DNA of 64,000 nt from Acinetobacter lwoffii (GTDB lineage Bacteria; Pseudomonadota; Gammaproteobacteria; Pseudomonadales; Moraxellaceae): the NCBI RefSeq assembly GCF_024129355.1, contig NZ_JAMXXP010000007.1, positions 1 through 64,000 on the forward strand. The letters are read 5' to 3'. The notes beneath the pieces were generated by a model that worked only from the letters and a program-made list of their open reading frames with translations, was not told the origin of the DNA and made no database searches. How positions within the stretch are numbered: position 1 is the stretch's first letter; every line of letters begins with the position of its first letter. This document shows, in pieces, positions 8,158 to 16,551 of the stretch. The position numbers and the translations under genes are program-made.

Positions 8158-8928
8158 TTATTTAGGCTGCATACGGATTGCGCCATCCAAACGAATGACC
8201 TCACCATTCAAATAACTATTTTCAAAAATATGTCCCACCAGATGGGCAAATTCCTGTGGTTTTGCCAGACGTGGTGGAAACGGCACCATTTGTCCTAAAG
8301 CATCCTGGACATTTTGTGGCATGCCTTTTAGCATCGGAGTTTCCATAATGCCCGGCGCGATGGTCATGACACGGATCGCTTCACGGGCCAGTTCACGTGC
8401 CAGAGGTAAAGTCATTGCGACGACTGCACCTTTAGAAGCCGCATAGGCAGTCTGACCAATTTGGCCGTCATAAGCGGCAACCGAAGCGGTGTTCACAATC
8501 ACGCCACGTTCTTCTTCACCAGCTTGCAGCTCATATTTTGCAATTAAAGCCGCCGCATGACGCAACATATTAAAAGTACCGTTTACATTAATATTCAGCA
8601 CTTTTTGGAACATTGCCAATTCATGGATGCCGTTACGACCCAATACTTTGGCGGATGGCGCAATCCCGGCACAGTTGATCAAACCATTCAGTTGGCCATA
8701 TGTGCTTTCAACATGAGCGAAGAAAGCTTCAACTGTCTGTTCATCGGTCACATCGAGCTGTACAAATTCAGACTGTGAGCCCAGTTGCTGCTGTAATGCC
8801 TGACCCTGCTCCTGATTCATATCGACCAGAATCACTTTAGCACCGTGTTCAACCAGATGCGTCGCCGTAGCCGCACCCAAACCTGAGGCACCACCGGTGA
8901 TCACAATAACTTTTCCCTGAATGTTCAT
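8158..8928 (-). CDS. HSD10-like short-chain 3-hydroxyacyl-CoA dehydrogenase
   Basis: 256-residue SDR with TGGASGLG (NAD-binding, residues 11-18), a D at the end of the second beta strand favouring NAD+, NCAG, and the catalytic Ser of NTASVAA with YAASK. The C-terminal part (RVMTIAPGIMETPML, VPFPPRL, NGEVIRLDGAIRMQP) is strikingly like mitochondrial 17-beta-HSD type 10, which oxidises 2-methyl-3-hydroxybutyryl-CoA in isoleucine breakdown. It is the first gene of the cluster and is read away from the AraC regulator. Substrate is inferred from resemblance and neighbours. Confidence 0.88.
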   Translation of the reverse strand: MNIQGKVIVITGGASGLGAATATHLVEHGAKVILVDMNQEQGQALQQQLGSQSEFVQLDVTDEQTVEAFFAHVESTYGQLNGLINCAGIAPSAKVLGRNGIHELAMFQKVLNINVNGTFNMLRHAAALIAKYELQAGEEERGVIVNTASVAAYDGQIGQTAYAASKGAVVAMTLPLARELAREAIRVMTIAPGIMETPMLKGMPQNVQDALGQMVPFPPRLAKPQEFAHLVGHIFENSYLNGEVIRLDGAIRMQPK

Positions 8929-9066
8929 GTTTATTTCCTAGCGATTTTTCTATTTCAGATACGACTTAATATGCAGAGTAAACAGAGTTTTTATTCTGTA
9001 CAATTTCCAAATATTGCATCTTGCATGATGTATTTGGACAATGAAAACAAGGATGTCAGACTGAAT

Positions 9067-10089
9067 ATGCATAAGCCTGCACTGGAATATAGCAAAGGCA
9101 CCATCTCGATTGACCTGGTGAACGAAGCATTGCTGGATGCCAAACGGCTGCAATTTGATATCCCTGCCATTCTGAAAAAAGCCAATATCCCAGCAGAAGT
9201 ATTGAATGCTCCCAAGGCACGTGTATCCGTTAGCCAATTCGCCCAATTATGGACTGTGCTTGCAGACAGCATGAATGACGAATTTTTTGGCATGGACAGC
9301 CATGCCATGCGTCGTGGCAGTTTTAAATTGCTTTCGAAAATGGTCATGCAGGCAGATACACTGGAAAAAGCGCTGCAACACATTCTGCAATTTCTCAACA
9401 TGGTTTTGGACGACCTGCAAAGCACGCTCATGGTTGAGGAACACTATGCCTATATCGTGATTTATGATTTAAAAGCAACCAAACGCATGTTTAGTTATGC
9501 GACTTATCTGATGCTGATTCATACCCTGATCTGCTGGTTAAGTGGACAACGGATTTTACTTAATCAGATTCAACTCAAATGTGCAGCTCCCCTGGATGAT
9601 TTCGACTATAAAGTTCGGTTCTGTGAACAGATTGAATATCAGGCCAGCGAAAATTACGTGCAATTTGATGCCAGCTATCTGCAACTGCCGATTAAACAGG
9701 ATACTCAGTCCTGGTATCAGTTTATTCAGCAAACACCACAAAATTTATTGGTGCGTTTTAAAAACCCCTATGCCTTGAGCACCCAGATTCGCCGAAAATT
9801 GCTACAGGTTTCGCCGGCAGAATGGCTGGAACTGAATGAACTAGCCTTAAAAATGAATATGTCTGAAGCCACCATGCAACGGCGTTTAAAAAGTGAAGGT
9901 GTCAGCTATCAGCAATTAAAAAATGAGATACGCCGGGATACCGCAATTGAATTACTGACCCGTACTGAACAAAGTTTACAAGAGATCAGCGATCAGCTTA
10001 ACTTTCAGGAATCCAGTGCATTTCATCGTGCATTCAAAAAGTGGACTGGCGTCAGTCCAGGTGCGTATCGGCAAAATAATATTAGATAA
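9067..10089 (+). CDS. AraC-family regulator with arabinose-binding-like N-terminal domain
   Basis: Transcription factor with an N-terminal effector domain of the PF12625 type (ISIDLVNEALLDAKR onward) and a C-terminal pair of helix-turn-helix motifs (MNMSEATMQRRLKSEG and LQEISDQLNFQESSAFHRAF, ending GVSPGAYR). The frame is open to an ATG at 8971, but that would leave only 42 bases between divergent starts; ATG 9067 leaves a 138-base promoter region and matches where homology appears to begin. No start has a strong RBS. Divergence from the SDR gene suggests it controls the SDR/dehydrogenase/ligase cluster in response to its acid or acyl-CoA. Confidence 0.85.
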   Translation: MHKPALEYSKGTISIDLVNEALLDAKRLQFDIPAILKKANIPAEVLNAPKARVSVSQFAQLWTVLADSMNDEFFGMDSHAMRRGSFKLLSKMVMQADTLEKALQHILQFLNMVLDDLQSTLMVEEHYAYIVIYDLKATKRMFSYATYLMLIHTLICWLSGQRILLNQIQLKCAAPLDDFDYKVRFCEQIEYQASENYVQFDASYLQLPIKQDTQSWYQFIQQTPQNLLVRFKNPYALSTQIRRKLLQVSPAEWLELNELALKMNMSEATMQRRLKSEGVSYQQLKNEIRRDTAIELLTRTEQSLQEISDQLNFQESSAFHRAFKKWTGVSPGAYRQNNIR

Positions 10090-10317
10090 TTTATATAAAT
10101 TTAGACTTTAAAAATATCATTCAAAAATACTTACATTCTAAGCATTTATTTTTATTATGATTATATATTTCAAGCCCTGAAAAATATATTAGCAGGACTA
10201 CATAGTCACCCGAAAAGCTTTGCAATTTACCCGATAATAGATTATTTTTCATTCAATTTATAGCACTTTTGCTATTGGCTGTACTCTCCATTTTCCTTTC
10301 TAGTTGAAGGTATCTCC

Positions 10318-10671
10318 ATGTTAAAGATGACTGATGTGCTTGGGCAAAATCTTGTCCAAAACTTCTCTAAAGCTTTATTTTCTTCGACTGATCTCATCAC
10401 AGAACAGTTGAATCAAGGGATTTTAAATGCATCGGATGCAGAACTGAAAGATGCAATTCTGCACTTCTTTAACCAGGTGGACGCTGTGGAAGCGGCTCAG
10501 GCCCTTGAAATTCCGGCAGAGCGTATCAATGAATTACAACAAGGTATCGCCTTGAAAGATGAAAAATATCTGGCAGATACTTTGAAAGTTGTGGCACTTT
10601 GTCTGGCAATGGAAACTGGTAGTCTGGATCAGGTAGAAGTCTATGACTGTCTACAAGACTATCCAATGTAA
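10318..10671 (+). CDS. Conserved-looking hypothetical protein, 117 residues
   Basis: An acidic, all-alpha protein without signal peptide or membrane helix, starting MLKMTDVLGQNLVQNFSKAL and ending DCLQDYPM. Segments such as LNASDAELKDAILHFFNQVD and VEAAQALEIPAERINELQQG predict helices, the latter with a helix-turn-helix-like rhythm that could be coincidental. ATG at 10318 follows GAAGG about 8 bases upstream, and a strong terminator follows, so it looks like a genuine monocistronic gene. I do not recognise the family and assign no function. Confidence 0.75.
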   Translation: MLKMTDVLGQNLVQNFSKALFSSTDLITEQLNQGILNASDAELKDAILHFFNQVDAVEAAQALEIPAERINELQQGIALKDEKYLADTLKVVALCLAMETGSLDQVEVYDCLQDYPM

Positions 10672-10691
10672 TTATTTTTAAAAATTCCTCG

Positions 10692-10716
10692 AAAGCGGTG
10701 CTCTGGCATCGCTTTT
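10692..10716 (+). terminator. Terminator after the 117-residue gene
   Basis: 10-bp stem AAAGCGGTGC/GCATCGCTTT (one G-U pair), tetraloop, then six T, about 20 bases after the stop. Confidence 0.8.
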
Positions 10717-10806
10717 TTGTTTTTAGTTATACTGCGTTGGCGTCATGTCATTCAAAATACTTAAGGTTTCAGATGCAGTCAGGAATTTATAAAGAAAAAA
10801 TCCAAT

Positions 10807-10834
10807 AAAAAAGCGACCACATCGGTCGCTTTTT
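10807..10834 (-). terminator. Terminator of prfA-prmC
   Basis: GCGACC (10813-10818) pairs with GGTCGC (10824-10829), extended by A6/T6 tracts on both sides. It lies about 20 bases after the prmC stop; the T tract is present on the minus strand. Confidence 0.8.
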
Positions 10835-10853
10835 TATAAAGATAGATGACAGA

Positions 10854-11672
10854 TTAATGTGGCCATTGACCCAAAGTTACGCGATCATTCCCGCCATAAT
10901 CTTTAACCGTGCGGACTTGCTTATAACCCGCCTGTTTAAATAGATGTTGTACGGCGTCTGCCTGATTATAACCATGCTCAAGCACCACCCAACCATTCAC
11001 GGTCAAATGCTTCTTGGCTTGCAGAATAATCATTTCAATATCGGCCAGCCCCTTTTTATCTGCCACCAGCGCACGTTCCGGTTCAGTCGCCAGATTCTGC
11101 ATATGCACATCATCAGGGTCGATATAGGGTGGATTCGATACAATGGCATCAAAGAATTGACGGCCAAATGGTTTCAACCATGAACCTAGAACGAATTCTA
11201 CATTCTCAATATCATGTTGTTCCGCATTATATTTCGCCACCTCAAGCGTAGGCTCGTAGATATCGGAAGCCGTTACTGTCCAGTTAGAACGTTCAGATGC
11301 CAGTGATAAGGCAATTGCGCCAGTACCTGTACCCAAATCTACTACACGGGCATCTTCAGGCAGGTCTAACTTCAATACCGTCTCAACCAGTACTTCAGTA
11401 TCCGGACGTGGCACCAAGGTATCTTTGGTCACTTTGAGGTCCAAAGTCCAGAATGGCTGTGAACCAGTGACATAAGCCAAAGGCTCACCGGCAGCAATAC
11501 GCGCCAACCCGTCTTTATACGCTTGTTCCTGTTCCGGCGTTAACTCCTGATCCTTTTTCATCAGCAGATCAAATGAATCAATCTTGGTGATGTGTTCCAG
11601 TAACCAGGCATTTTCCTGACGTTCGTAACTTTCAGCTTCGCCGCGTAAAGCCAAGGCTTGTAAAATATTCAT
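10854..11672 (-). CDS. prmC: Peptide chain release factor glutamine methyltransferase
   Basis: SAM-dependent N5-methylation of the glutamine in the GGQ motif of release factors. The 272-residue protein has the VPRPDTE substrate-recognition segment (88-94), SAM-binding DLGTGTG (112-118) and the catalytic NPPY (180-183). Its ATG overlaps the prfA stop as TAATG, so it is translationally coupled to its own substrate, the classical prfA-prmC arrangement. Confidence 0.95.
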   Translation of the reverse strand: MNILQALALRGEAESYERQENAWLLEHITKIDSFDLLMKKDQELTPEQEQAYKDGLARIAAGEPLAYVTGSQPFWTLDLKVTKDTLVPRPDTEVLVETVLKLDLPEDARVVDLGTGTGAIALSLASERSNWTVTASDIYEPTLEVAKYNAEQHDIENVEFVLGSWLKPFGRQFFDAIVSNPPYIDPDDVHMQNLATEPERALVADKKGLADIEMIILQAKKHLTVNGWVVLEHGYNQADAVQHLFKQAGYKQVRTVKDYGGNDRVTLGQWPH

Positions 11673-12760
11673 TATCCACCATTCTGCTGTGCAAGCATGG
11701 CCAATTGATCCGCCTGATATTCGCGATGCAGGCTGTCCAGCAATTCAGTCAAATCACCTTCCATCACGGCATCCAGCTTGTATAAAGTCAGGTTAATGCG
11801 GTGATCTGTCATACGACCTTGCGGATAGTTATAGGTACGGATACGTTCCGAACGATCACCCGATCCCACCAGGTCACGACGCATTTCCGAGGTTGCTGCA
11901 TCTGCTGCTGCACGTTTGGCATTTTCCAAACGTGATACCAGCAGTGCCATCGCTTTGGCTTTGTTCTTATGCTGTGAACGCTCTTCCTGACATTCCACTA
12001 CGGTGCCAGTTGGAATGTGGGTAATACGTACTGCAGAATCGGTTTTGTTAACGTGCTGACCGCCTGCACCTGAAGCACGATAGGTATCAATGCGCAAATC
12101 AGATGAGTTGATTTCGACCGAGGTATCAACATCAATTTCAGGAAGAATCGCAACGGTACATGCTGAGGTATGCACACGGCCTTGTGATTCGGTCGCTGGT
12201 ACACGCTGTACACGATGCGCACCACTTTCAAATTTTAGACGACCGTAAACACCGTCACCATTAATCAGGCAGATGACTTCTTTATAGCCGCCATGTTCGC
12301 CTTCATTTTCAGAGAGGATTTCAATACGCCAGCCTTGGTTTTCCGCATATTTACTATACATACGGAATAAATCGCCTGAGAAAATCGCAGCTTCATCGCC
12401 ACCGGTTCCGGCACGAATCTCAAGATAAGCCGAGTTGGCATCATTCGGATCTTTCGGAATCATCAAGATGTTCAGATCAGCTTCAAGCGATTCAATTAAA
12501 GCTTTATTCTCTTTAATCTCTTCCTGCGCCATTTCCTTAAAGTCCGGATCTGACAGCATGGCCTGAGCCGTTTCAATGTCTTCTTCCGCCTGTCTGTACT
12601 TGGTCCAGACATTAGTGATTTCTGTTAAGTCATTATGCTCACGTGACAATTGACGGAAGCGCTTATTATCAGAAATGACTTCTACATCAGCCAGTAATGC
12701 GGTCAATTCTTCATGGCGGTCAGAGAGTTGGTCTAATCGTAAACGTAACGATTCTTTCAT
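11672..12760 (-). CDS. prfA: Peptide chain release factor 1
   Basis: Recognises UAA and UAG in the ribosomal A site and triggers peptide release. The 362-residue protein carries the RF1-specific PAT codon-recognition tripeptide (188-190; RF2 would have SPF) and the GAGGQ peptidyl-hydrolysis motif (GGQ at 233-235). Relevant to this window because the interrupted gene at 52252-54435 is broken by UAG, an RF1-only codon. It is first in the prfA-prmC operon. Confidence 0.97.
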   Translation of the reverse strand: MKESLRLRLDQLSDRHEELTALLADVEVISDNKRFRQLSREHNDLTEITNVWTKYRQAEEDIETAQAMLSDPDFKEMAQEEIKENKALIESLEADLNILMIPKDPNDANSAYLEIRAGTGGDEAAIFSGDLFRMYSKYAENQGWRIEILSENEGEHGGYKEVICLINGDGVYGRLKFESGAHRVQRVPATESQGRVHTSACTVAILPEIDVDTSVEINSSDLRIDTYRASGAGGQHVNKTDSAVRITHIPTGTVVECQEERSQHKNKAKAMALLVSRLENAKRAAADAATSEMRRDLVGSGDRSERIRTYNYPQGRMTDHRINLTLYKLDAVMEGDLTELLDSLHREYQADQLAMLAQQNGG

Positions 12761-13105
12761 TTTCTAAAAAATCTCAAACATAGGCTGGGACTAAAAACCG
12801 ATTTAGCACAGCGAAATCAAAAAATTGCGCCTAGTTTAACGACTCTGGCTTCTAATGAACATCATTATTGAGTAAGTCCGCGTTGCTATCATTCGTGCTC
12901 TACAGCATTTGTTAACAAATATGATTAAAAACAGTGGAATTGCCTTTTTTATAGTCGATCTTATTCTTATTTCTTGCCGATTTTACAATTCGCCAAATAA
13001 AGCAGGGAATTATGAAGAAACATCTTCATATTGTTTTGGGCATGATTTGTTACATTTTCCGCATCGAAATAATTACAGTCCTGTTGATGGACACGGAGTG
13101 ATGAC
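12761..13105. other. Intergenic region between divergent prfA and glycine-zipper gene
   Basis: A 345-base AT-rich spacer that must hold promoters for both directions. A plus-strand frame at 12909-13109 is open but has no RBS and unlikely composition in its second half, so I do not call it. GGAG at 13095-13098 is the ribosome-binding site of the next gene. No hairpin or repeat stands out. Confidence 0.5.
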
Positions 13106-13522
13106 ATGAAACTCAACGCACTTTTAATGAGTACAGTTTTAGCTGCTGGTTCAATGATGACCGTAAACGCACATGCCGACAGTACAGCGCGTGTTGCAGC
13201 AGCAAGTGCTTTAGGTAGTGTTGCAGGTACAGCATTAGGTAAAAACATGGGCGGTAACACCGGCGCAACCATTGGTGCTGCTTTAGGTGGTGCTGGCGGT
13301 GCAGCAGTTGCAAGCAGCAAGAAAAACCGTACTGAATCTGCCATTGGTGGTGCCCTAGGTGGCGGTGCCGGTTATACCGTAGGTAAAAATATGGGCGGTA
13401 CTAACGGTGGTTATATCGGTTCAGCCTTAGGTGCTGCCGGTGGTGCGGCACTGGGTAACAAGATTGCCAAAGATAAAGCAGTGGAAAAACGCTCTAAACA
13501 CTGGAAAAAACGTCACCGTTAA
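13106..13522 (+). CDS. Secreted glycine-zipper protein (copy 1)
   Basis: 138-residue exported protein. Residues 1-24 are a signal peptide (MKLNALLMSTVLAAGSMM, cleavage after AHA). The mature part is a run of GxxxG-type glycine zippers (LGSVAGTALGKNMGG, TIGAALGGAGGAA, IGGALGGGAGYTVGKNMGG, YIGSALGAAGGAALG), which pack transmembrane-like helices and occur in envelope or surface proteins. It ends in a strongly basic KRSKHWKKRHR tail. Exact function unknown; related zipper proteins are associated with the outer membrane. It is followed by its own terminator and a close paralogue. Confidence 0.82.
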   Translation: MKLNALLMSTVLAAGSMMTVNAHADSTARVAAASALGSVAGTALGKNMGGNTGATIGAALGGAGGAAVASSKKNRTESAIGGALGGGAGYTVGKNMGGTNGGYIGSALGAAGGAALGNKIAKDKAVEKRSKHWKKRHR

Positions 13523-13564
13523 TTTGCGCTCAGGCAGTTTAGACCAGACACTACATTTAACATG

Positions 13565-13590
13565 AAAAGCACCTTTTGGTGCTTTTTTTT
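13565..13590 (+). terminator. Terminator of glycine-zipper gene 1
   Basis: Stem AAAAGCACC/GGTGCTTTT (13565-13573 with 13578-13586), TTTT loop, then a T run to 13590. Confidence 0.9.
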
Positions 13591-13768
13591 ATTACTGTTT
13601 CATAACATGAAATTTCAAGTAATACATGGAATTATCCTGTCCACATCATGAATCAATTAAGGAGATAAAAATCACAATTCGCCAACATTGCCTCCATGCT
13701 GTTTGGCGCTTGCTAGATTAAATTTATCTCATCAACAAAATATAGCTAGATATATAAAAGGTGTCCTC

Positions 13769-14224
13769 ATGAACTATAAATCTCTAATGATCGCTGTCGT
13801 AGCAACCTCAGCCATGGGTATGACAGCTGCCAATGCAGGCAATACAACCAATACAGCTTTAGCTTCTGCTTTGGGTGGTGTCGTTGGTGCCGCAGTAGGC
13901 AATAAAATGGGCGGTACTACTGGTGCAACAATCGGTTCAGCGATTGGTGGTGGTGCGGGTGCCGCAGTAGCAGCAAATAAACGTGACCGTAATGGTGCGA
14001 TTATCGGTGGTGCTTTAGGTGGCGGTGCAGGTTATGCAGTTGGCCGAAACATGGCAGGCACCAACGGTGGTTATATCGGTGCGGCACTGGGTTCAGCAGG
14101 TGGCTCAGCTTTAGGTAAGAAAGTCAGCGAAGACCGTCGTTATGATGACCGCAGCGAACGTCGCTATAACTCTTCTCGTAACTACCGTTATAACGATTAT
14201 CGCTATAACAACCGTCGTCGTTAA
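13769..14224 (+). CDS. Secreted glycine-zipper protein (copy 2, Arg/Tyr-rich tail)
   Basis: 151-residue paralogue of the preceding gene. It has a signal peptide (MNYKSLMIAVVATSAMGM, cleavage after ANA) and the same zipper order (LGGVVGAAVGNKMGG, TIGSAIGGGAGAA, IGGALGGGAGYAVGRNMAG, YIGAALGSAGGSALG). The C-terminus differs: a tail of Arg, Tyr, Asn and Asp (RRYDDRSERR to YRYNNRRR). ATG 13769 is chosen because AAAGGTG lies just upstream and the signal peptide starts there; a longer frame to 13688 has no RBS. The pair is a tandem duplication that diverged mainly in its basic tails. Confidence 0.82.
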   Translation: MNYKSLMIAVVATSAMGMTAANAGNTTNTALASALGGVVGAAVGNKMGGTTGATIGSAIGGGAGAAVAANKRDRNGAIIGGALGGGAGYAVGRNMAGTNGGYIGAALGSAGGSALGKKVSEDRRYDDRSERRYNSSRNYRYNDYRYNNRRR

Positions 14225-14253
14225 GATTCTCTCCCCTTATTCTTTCCTCCTTT

Positions 14254-14281
14254 ATAAGCATCTTCGGATGCTTATTTTTTT
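14254..14281 (+). terminator. Terminator of glycine-zipper gene 2
   Basis: ATAAGCATC (14254-14262), UUCG tetraloop, GATGCTTAT (14267-14275), then T run. A very stable hairpin. Confidence 0.9.
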
Positions 14282-14393
14282 GCCTTTATTTTTTATCTTT
14301 ATCTTTTGGTTTACACTTATATCGATTTTTTTCGATATACAAACGCCTTCTAAAGTCGTATGCTTTTAGAGATGTCTATTTAAGAGTAATACT

Positions 14394-15398
14394 ATGCGTA
14401 CGCTTAACGATACCCAGTTCTCTATACTCGAACTGGTTCCTGTTCGTGACGACAAGAGCATTCAATTCGCGCTGAACCATGCGCTGGAACTTGCCCAAAC
14501 AGCAGAAAAATTGGGTTATCGCCGGATGTGGCTGGCAGAACATCATAATATGGATGGCATTGCCAGTTCAGCAACCGCAGTTCTCTTAGGCTATTTACTG
14601 GCGAATACCAAAACCTTAACTTTAGGCTCTGGCGGAATCATGCTGCCGAATCATGCTCCACTAGTAGTGGCAGAACAGTTCGGCACCTTGGCAACGCTCT
14701 ATCCGGACCGGATTGAACTGGGTCTGGGCCGTGCTCCCGGTACCGACCAAATGACCATGCGTGCCCTGCGTCGTGGCCGTCAGGAAACCGAAGACCAATT
14801 CCCGCAGGATGTTCTGGAAATTCTGCAATATTTTAAAGATCCAATTCCAGGACAGCGTATTGTAGCAACGCCAGGTCAAAGCACGCATGTACCCATATGG
14901 CTTTTAGGTTCCAGCCTGTTTAGTGCACAACTGGCGGCAAAACTTGGTCTACCTTATTCCTTTGCTTCGCATTTTGCCCCGCGTATGCTGGGTCAGGCCA
15001 TTCAGCTGTATCGTGACAATTTCGAACCGTCTGAATATCTCGATCGTCCCTATGTTTCCATGGGCGTACCGATCTGTGTCGCAGATACCAATGAAGAAGC
15101 AGAATATCTAGCGACTAGTGCCTATCAGCGGGTTTTATCACTGATTCGTGGGCAAAGCCTGAAACTTAAAGCACCAATTGACTCCATGGAAGGTCTGTGG
15201 TCGCCGCCGGAAAAAATGTCAGTCGATAATTTCTTTGCCATGGCTCAGGTCGGTTCCAAAGAAACCGTTAAAGCTGGGCTAGAATCGCTTTTAGCCAAAT
15301 ATGATGTGGATGAGTTTATCTTTACTTGTGACATCTATGACACTGACAAGCGCCTGCACAACTTTGAGCTGTTGATGCAAATTAAAAACGGTCTGTAA
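14394..15398 (+). CDS. Luciferase-like (LLM class) flavin-dependent oxidoreductase
   Basis: 334-residue TIM-barrel flavoprotein resembling E. coli YhbW. It starts [12 protein letters not shown], continues with the [10 protein letters not shown] strand, [15 protein letters not shown], the [11 protein letters not shown] loop and a [17 protein letters not shown]-terminal segment, all diagnostic of this subgroup. Members use FMNH2 supplied by a partner reductase to oxidise small organic compounds; no reductase gene is adjacent, so the substrate is unknown. Monocistronic with its own terminator. Confidence 0.88.
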   Translation: MRTLNDTQFSILELVPVRDDKSIQFALNHALELAQTAEKLGYRRMWLAEHHNMDGIASSATAVLLGYLLANTKTLTLGSGGIMLPNHAPLVVAEQFGTLATLYPDRIELGLGRAPGTDQMTMRALRRGRQETEDQFPQDVLEILQYFKDPIPGQRIVATPGQSTHVPIWLLGSSLFSAQLAAKLGLPYSFASHFAPRMLGQAIQLYRDNFEPSEYLDRPYVSMGVPICVADTNEEAEYLATSAYQRVLSLIRGQSLKLKAPIDSMEGLWSPPEKMSVDNFFAMAQVGSKETVKAGLESLLAKYDVDEFIFTCDIYDTDKRLHNFELLMQIKNGL

Positions 15399-15408
15399 AT
15401 GAAAGCTG

Positions 15409-15444
15409 CATCTACCTATTCTCAGCAATGGGTAGATGTTTTTT
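15409..15444 (+). terminator. Terminator of the LLM oxidoreductase gene
   Basis: CATCTACC (15409-15416) pairs with GGTAGATG (15431-15438), extended inward by four more pairs, then TTTTTT. It starts about 10 bases after the stop codon. Confidence 0.85.
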
Positions 15445-15741
15445 CACCTTTAAAGATAAATGACTAAAAGAAACATCCCAGTAAAATCATTTCTATCGAC
15501 CTCCTCCATTAAACAGCCTCTTCTTTGAACGAACACTTCATTTCTTTCATCCATCTCAGCAAGTTAAAATTCATTCTTTTTGGATCGCCTGTAAACCCAT
15601 TCAGCCTCAACAAAATCAGATTTTATATTTTGGTCAAATAGATGACTGTCTAAGTTAAATTTTTCACTTTACCCTGGCTTGAGTTTTTGTTTATATCTCA
15701 TACAAAGAAAATTAATTATTAAATAAATTCAAGGAATTCTA
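15445..15741. other. Spacer with a protein-like minus-strand mini-frame (15509-15574)
   Basis: On the minus strand, ATG at 15574 opens a 21-codon frame (MNFNLLRWMKEM, KCSFKEEAV) ending at 15509. The same frame stays open another 14 codons upstream and reads LNGFTGDPKRM, which is unusually protein-like for a spacer. There is no RBS and no recognisable family. It could be a gene relic, a small peptide or part of a dispersed repeat. On the plus strand the 3' end carries AAGGAA, the RBS of the next gene. Confidence 0.3.
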
Positions 15742-16305
15742 ATGTCTACCAAGCAGGATCCACACGCTGGTATTTTTGAAAATCGCCCCGAACATTTTCA
15801 GCAGTTTAATGGAATTAAAGTGCCCTCTTCCGAACTGTTAGAATTGGATTATGCAGATAAAGATATTGCTATTATTGGCACAGATCAGTTTACCGTGAGC
15901 CAGCTGGATAAAATCAGTCAACATGCCCGTTCGGTAAAAGTTTTCCAGATTAATCCTGCTTTTGTACTGCCCGGTTCCGACCGAATTCTGCAACGAATTA
16001 TTAATCACCCATTGATTGGTAAAAATCGCCGCTTATTTAACAACCGCATTAAAAGCTTGCTTTCTCTGCGGTTTTTAGAAAATCAGGTGCAGAATTTGTG
16101 GCTAAGACGCCAGTTAATGCCAAATCTTGCATCTTCCCGTAAAATTTATCTGAAATCAGATCATTATTATGCTGCCCTACAACGTGAAAATTGCCACCTG
16201 ATTACCTGGCCGATTCTGAAAATTTCGGAAAATACAATTCATTGTATTAATGGTGAACAGCATCCGGTCGATATCATTATTCATACTTATTTAGCAGAAA
16301 AATAA
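15742..16305 (+). CDS. Short protein resembling the C-terminal half of a flavin monooxygenase
   Basis: 187 residues with a good RBS (AAGGAA, 7 bases upstream), so it appears to be an intact gene. Segments match the order seen in Baeyer-Villiger/AlmA-type flavin monooxygenases: LDYADKDIAIIGTD (where full enzymes have the NADPH-binding IGSGATA), LWLRRQLMPN (LRRxLxPD), KIYLKSDHYYAALQRENCHL (canonical NDYYPALxRPNVEL) and QHPVDIIIHTY (canonical EHPVDVIIYATGF). The N-terminal FAD-binding half and the NADPH glycines are absent, so it is unlikely to be a working monooxygenase. A degenerate or repurposed fragment is the simplest reading. Confidence 0.6.
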   Translation: MSTKQDPHAGIFENRPEHFQQFNGIKVPSSELLELDYADKDIAIIGTDQFTVSQLDKISQHARSVKVFQINPAFVLPGSDRILQRIINHPLIGKNRRLFNNRIKSLLSLRFLENQVQNLWLRRQLMPNLASSRKIYLKSDHYYAALQRENCHLITWPILKISENTIHCINGEQHPVDIIIHTYLAEK

Positions 16306-16519
16306 CTCACGCTGGCGAGTAAAAATGAAAAATTGGTAAGCTGATAATGAGATTTTTATTTACGTATCAAGAACCGACATGATGATTTATTCAACAAAAT
16401 GAGCAAAGAAGACTCTTTTATATTTCAGAATATGATAGTTGGTATTTTCTTAGAATTATAAAATTCATACATTATTTCGATTAATCAATGCTTACTTGTA
16501 ATTTTTAGCTATAAATCAA

Positions 16520-16539
16520 AGCCAAACCGCAGTTTGGCT
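16520..16539 (-). terminator. Probable terminator of ppsR
   Basis: Perfect 8-bp stem AGCCAAAC/GTTTGGCT (16520-16527 with 16532-16539), 4-base loop, just beyond the ppsR stop. The minus-strand T tract is imperfect (TTTGATTTAT), so efficiency is uncertain. Confidence 0.6.
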
Positions 16540-16551
16540 CTGGCTGGTTTC

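Noticed and set aside
8971-9066. Longer N-terminus for the AraC regulator
   Set aside because: It would leave only 42 bases between divergent start codons, and the extra residues do not match the domain; not fully excluded.
12909-13109. 66-codon plus-strand frame before glycine-zipper gene 1
   Set aside because: No RBS, unlikely composition in the second half, overlaps the start of the real gene.
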